Source: Liolophura sinensis
Taxonomy: Eukaryota; Mollusca; Polyplacophora; Chitonida; Chitonidae
Assembly (NCBI RefSeq): GCF_032854445.1
Contig: NC_088301.1
Coordinates: 3,720,001 to 3,784,000, forward strand
Length of the DNA stretch: 64,000 nt
Direction of reading: 5' to 3'
A program made the position numbers and the translations under genes. The stretch's first letter is position 1, and every line of letters starts with the position of its first letter. Shown here in pieces: positions 60,911-64,000 of this stretch. The notes under the pieces were generated by a model. That model made no database searches. It worked only from the letters and a program-made list of their open reading frames with translations, and had not been told where the DNA came from.

Positions 60911-61088
60911 TGAAGGAAACCAGATCCTCGAGGAATACCTAAAACAAATTTCCACTGTAAGGTCAGTGATGGACTGAAAAAGTTCGAAGTGACCATGGGT
61001 AATTCAGCTTGATTCACACAATCAAAATTGATGGCTGTGAAGAAACAAAGCAAGCCTGAATACTTCATACATTGTCACATTATGGATA

Positions 61089-61094
61089 TTTATT
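61089..61094 (-). promoter_or_regulatory. Polyadenylation signal candidate for eIF2-alpha
   Basis: AATAAA on the minus strand, about 880 bp downstream of the eIF2-alpha stop codon, implying a long 3' UTR. A sequence match only. Confidence 0.4.
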
Positions 61095-61973
61095 ACATAA
61101 CCACCTTTTCCTCAAATAAAGCACATGAAAGATGGTCATATGATTCGATACCAGTTTTCAAAAAGCAACCTATCTGAATATGAAGACGAAATATTTCCTT
61201 AGTGAAGCCATGATACTAGACATTAACAGTCCAGGAGTGTTTTACATAAAGTACAAATATACATGTATATGTACAACTTTACATAGTTTGTATTTTAGCC
61301 CATTCCCCAAAACTTCTTGAAGTAAATTTTCACTGCAGGGCCCTAATTATAAGAACCTCTATGCTTTGCTCCTCATCTGGAGCTTCCATTTAGACAACAC
61401 ACACTGTCAGCAAGAGTTATGTCCATCAATCAAGTCTGCAAGATAATGTCCACTAGCTGAGGTCAGGGTGTAGTCATAACGGAAGTATCAAACGAGTAGT
61501 CAGAGAGGTTATTTTACCTCATGTTCAAGTAGCTGCTGTCAGACACACACTAACACTGTAAACGAAACAAATAAATATATCAGTTCAGTCTTCCAAAAGA
61601 AACAAGTTTTCAGACATATTATGTTACAGTTAAACACACATGTATTTCTTCTCTATCCCCGTCTCTCATTCCACGTATTTAAGCGTTGCACATATGAGGT
61701 GACAATCACAATCCCATCACAAGACACTTCTTGTGCTTGACCAACGGATCCATAACAGCATAACAAAATGACTCCATGTCAACATCCATGGAAGGTTCAG
61801 ATGCCCAGTTATATTTGAAAATCCCTTGAGGTACAACTTCATGAATACCAATCTCTGTCTGGTATTCCACACGCCAAACAAAACAGTCCATTTTCGACTG
61901 ATGCCACGTGTATCATGGGAAGTAACTCCTGCGTCCTCATCAAACACCACCAGGCCTCAGGAAAGGGTAACTC

Positions 61974-64000
61974 TTACTGCTCCTCTACAGCTGTCTCCTC
62001 AGTAGCCTCCCCTTCCTCGATGTCCACTGGTCCTCCCATCCCTACTTCATCATCGTACTCATCTGGATCATTGTCACCGTCAACCTCTCGGTTTTGCAGC
62101 TCTAACTGTTCCATGGTCTTTGCCAGTTCAATCTCATCCAGATCAGACACAACTTTCGGCTGAAGAAAACAAATGCGGACAATCAGACAAGGTAACATGA
62201 CATAGTCACAGTGTCAAAGCCAACTCCTTCCCACTCATCATTCCTGCAAAACACACTAAGAGAATTTTTAGTTTTGGGTAGATAACTGTTCAGAAAGGTT
62301 AAAAGTCACAAAAACAAGCCCTAACCTTTAAATTAAGACTAGTATAACATCATTTGGATAGGTTTTCTCACCGGTCGTTGGATTTTGAAAATGCCTCCCA
62401 TTCCTTCAATAGCTTCTTTGATTTTCTCTATAGCTGTGTTGAGGGCTGCCAATCCATCCGCTCGTTCTAACGTCTGTGTGGTCATCACATACAGGGGAGG
62501 AGCTATCAAGTTAATCTACACAAATAAAATCAAAAATCCAGGTTTGCATGAAGTGTGGTGTTCATATCAACTTAAAATAAGCCTTGAAAAGAATTCTAAT
62601 CAAAGTAGGATCATCTTGGTCACATTGATAACTCAATTAGATACATAATATTAAATTCCATATTATTATAGTTTGGTGCTGTTACTCAATTAACACTTTC
62701 TGGGCTTCAACCATTACTAAATGTACAGATGCAAGGTGCATGAGGATAACAAAGCCACTAGGGACAAACCTTGGCAGAAAGGTAAGAAGCTACCGATATT
62801 ATTTCCAACTGTGCAAACTATGTCATTTTAAAAACTTGCAAACAATATCACACAAAAACAAATGCTCCACAGAAAAAATCTTTCTCTATTTTAGCTCATG
62901 CCTCACTCAATAATATTTTACCCATGTGACCGTTTTGGGTCCCAAACACCTGAGCGCCCAGTGCTTATACTCCTTGAGCGAGTAGCTGTTAAGCTTACAT
63001 GATTTTCACAGACAACTGCAGCCATGTTCCTAAGAACAATGAAAGTGGGGGAATCCCCAAGATTACCTGTCCTAAGCTGGGATTGAACCCACACCTGGTG
63101 ATTCAAAGGCAAGCATGTTAACCACTTAGCCATAAATGTGACACATGTCACACATTCAAATATGGACCTCTAAACCAAAATGAAGTAGAATTATTGACAA
63201 CTATGTCATACACACATATTATTAGACAGCACTAAAATCTTGCCATTAGATCAAAGACCAAAATTATTATACTGTCACCACTATGACTGTTTTATCATGT
63301 GGGATTGCAGAGCAGTGACTTTGTGTATTATGAGGTTGTAAATCATTGCGGTGGTAAAAAGACACTGTGGGCACTTCGTGCACAAATTTACCGCAGAGGT
63401 CTATGATATGCACATCACGAACTGCATCTGGCATTCCGTAGACTGTCAACTGCAACCCTGTTAATGGTTCAATGCTACAACCCTATGATTGGTTACCTGT
63501 GTTCTATGTGGCCAAGTGCTACAACCCTACGATTGGTTACCAGTGTACTATGTGTGGCCAAGTGCTACAACCCTATGATTGGTTACCTGTGTACTATGTG
63601 TGGCTAAATGCTACAACCCTATGATTGGCTACCTGTGTGCTATGTGTGGCCAAGTGCTACAACCCTATGAATGGTTACCTGTGTACTATGTGTGGCCAAG
63701 TGCTACAACCCTATGATTGGTTACCTGTGTACTATGTGTGGCCAAGTGCTACAACCCTATGATTGGTTACTTGTGTACTATGTGTGGCCAAGTGCTACAA
63801 CCCTATGATTGGTTACTTGTGTACTATGTGTGGTTAAATGTTACAACCCTATGATTGGTTACCTGTGTACTATGTGTGGTTAAATGTTACAACCCTATGA
63901 TTGGTTACCTGTGTACTATGTGTGACCAAGTGCTACAACCCTATGATTGGTTACCTGTGTACTATGTGTGGCCAAGTGCTACAACCCTATGATTGGTTAC
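61974..64000 (-). CDS. EIF2S1: Canonical eIF2-alpha, last two coding exons (5' part outside window)
   Basis: Exon 62372-62515 (48 codons) encodes [20 protein letters not shown]... to GGIFKIQRP, nearly identical to the C-terminal domain of animal eIF2-alpha. The last exon 61974-62159 (62 codons) encodes [20 protein letters not shown], then an acidic tail with [12 protein letters not shown], ending in TAVEEQ. Both are in phase 0 with clean GT/AG sites. The remaining sequence to 64000 is intron. The penultimate exon has the same length and phase as exon 6 of the divergent paralogue at 40614-40757. The Ser51 exon lies beyond the right edge and was not seen. Confidence 0.95.
62885..63145 (-). mobile_element. 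Old tRNA-derived SINE
   Basis: On the minus strand: A-box-like ttatggctaagtggttaaca, then B-box-like gtgtgggttcaatcccagct, body, and a tail-domain relic (catgggtaaaatattattga). It lies in the eIF2-alpha intron. Confidence 0.7.
63465..64000. repeat. Minisatellite, 46 bp, at least 11 copies, running off the window
   Basis: The unit is ctacaaccctatgattggtt + acctgtgtactatgtgtggc + caagtg. It lies in the eIF2-alpha intron and continues past 64000. On the minus strand each unit contains ACACAGGTAACC, a donor-like CAG|GTAACC. Confidence 0.97.

Noticed and set aside
61706-61950. Two overlapping minus-strand frames of 61 and 77 codons
   Set aside because: They lie in the probable 3' UTR of eIF2-alpha; protein-like composition but no start context or family match. 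Conservation would be needed to revive them.

Overview
This is intron-rich metazoan DNA, most likely from a lophotrochozoan and probably a mollusc. Coding exons are short and bounded by GT/AG. Non-coding DNA is full of minisatellites and of tRNA-headed SINEs whose tail domain resembles one common in molluscs. This assignment is inference; no search was run.

Recognised host genes all lie on the minus strand. From left to right: (1) the left edge holds an immunity-related GTPase (IRG-type) reading frame that runs off the window and is frame-disrupted. (2) 13.1-29.0 kb holds DNAAF11/LRRC6, a dynein-arm preassembly factor, in about 17 exons; a decayed tyrosine-recombinase (Crypton-like) gene sits on the opposite strand in one intron. 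(3) 33.2-36.6 kb holds PEX13 (peroxisomal import, SH3 domain) in 4 exons. (4) 39.8-45.2 kb holds a 7-exon, 288-residue, strongly divergent paralogue of eIF2-alpha that lacks the regulatory Ser51 context and the acidic C-tail. (5) 48.4-58.0 kb holds an 11-exon, 1035-residue leucine-rich-repeat protein with a BC-box-like N terminus. (6) 62.0 kb to beyond the right edge holds the last two exons of canonical eIF2-alpha (EIF2S1). The two eIF2-alpha genes share an exon of identical length and phase, so the paralogue arose by DNA-level duplication. A small TATA-driven transcription unit with two overlapping short ORFs may lie at 7.2-7.9 kb on the plus strand.

The most striking theme is that tandem repeats repeatedly include the edges of coding exons. 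DNAAF11 exon 6, with both splice sites, is present in three full copies and one shortened copy, separated by introns of only 30 bp. DNAAF11 exon 15 and LRR-gene exon 9 each run directly into minisatellites that repeat their own splice donor; in the LRR gene the unit is 27 bp and stays in frame. The stop-codon ends of both genes are also amplified into arrays. The LRR gene also carries a 30-bp coding minisatellite in its large exon. Together these suggest a local process that multiplies exon boundaries, with possible effects on splicing.

Other arrays (22, 28, 35, 46, 49, about 83 bp and more) fill introns and intergenic DNA. Sixteen copies of one SINE family, all in the same orientation, and two MITE-like elements account for much of the rest. 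Several multi-kilobase stretches show nothing I can support.
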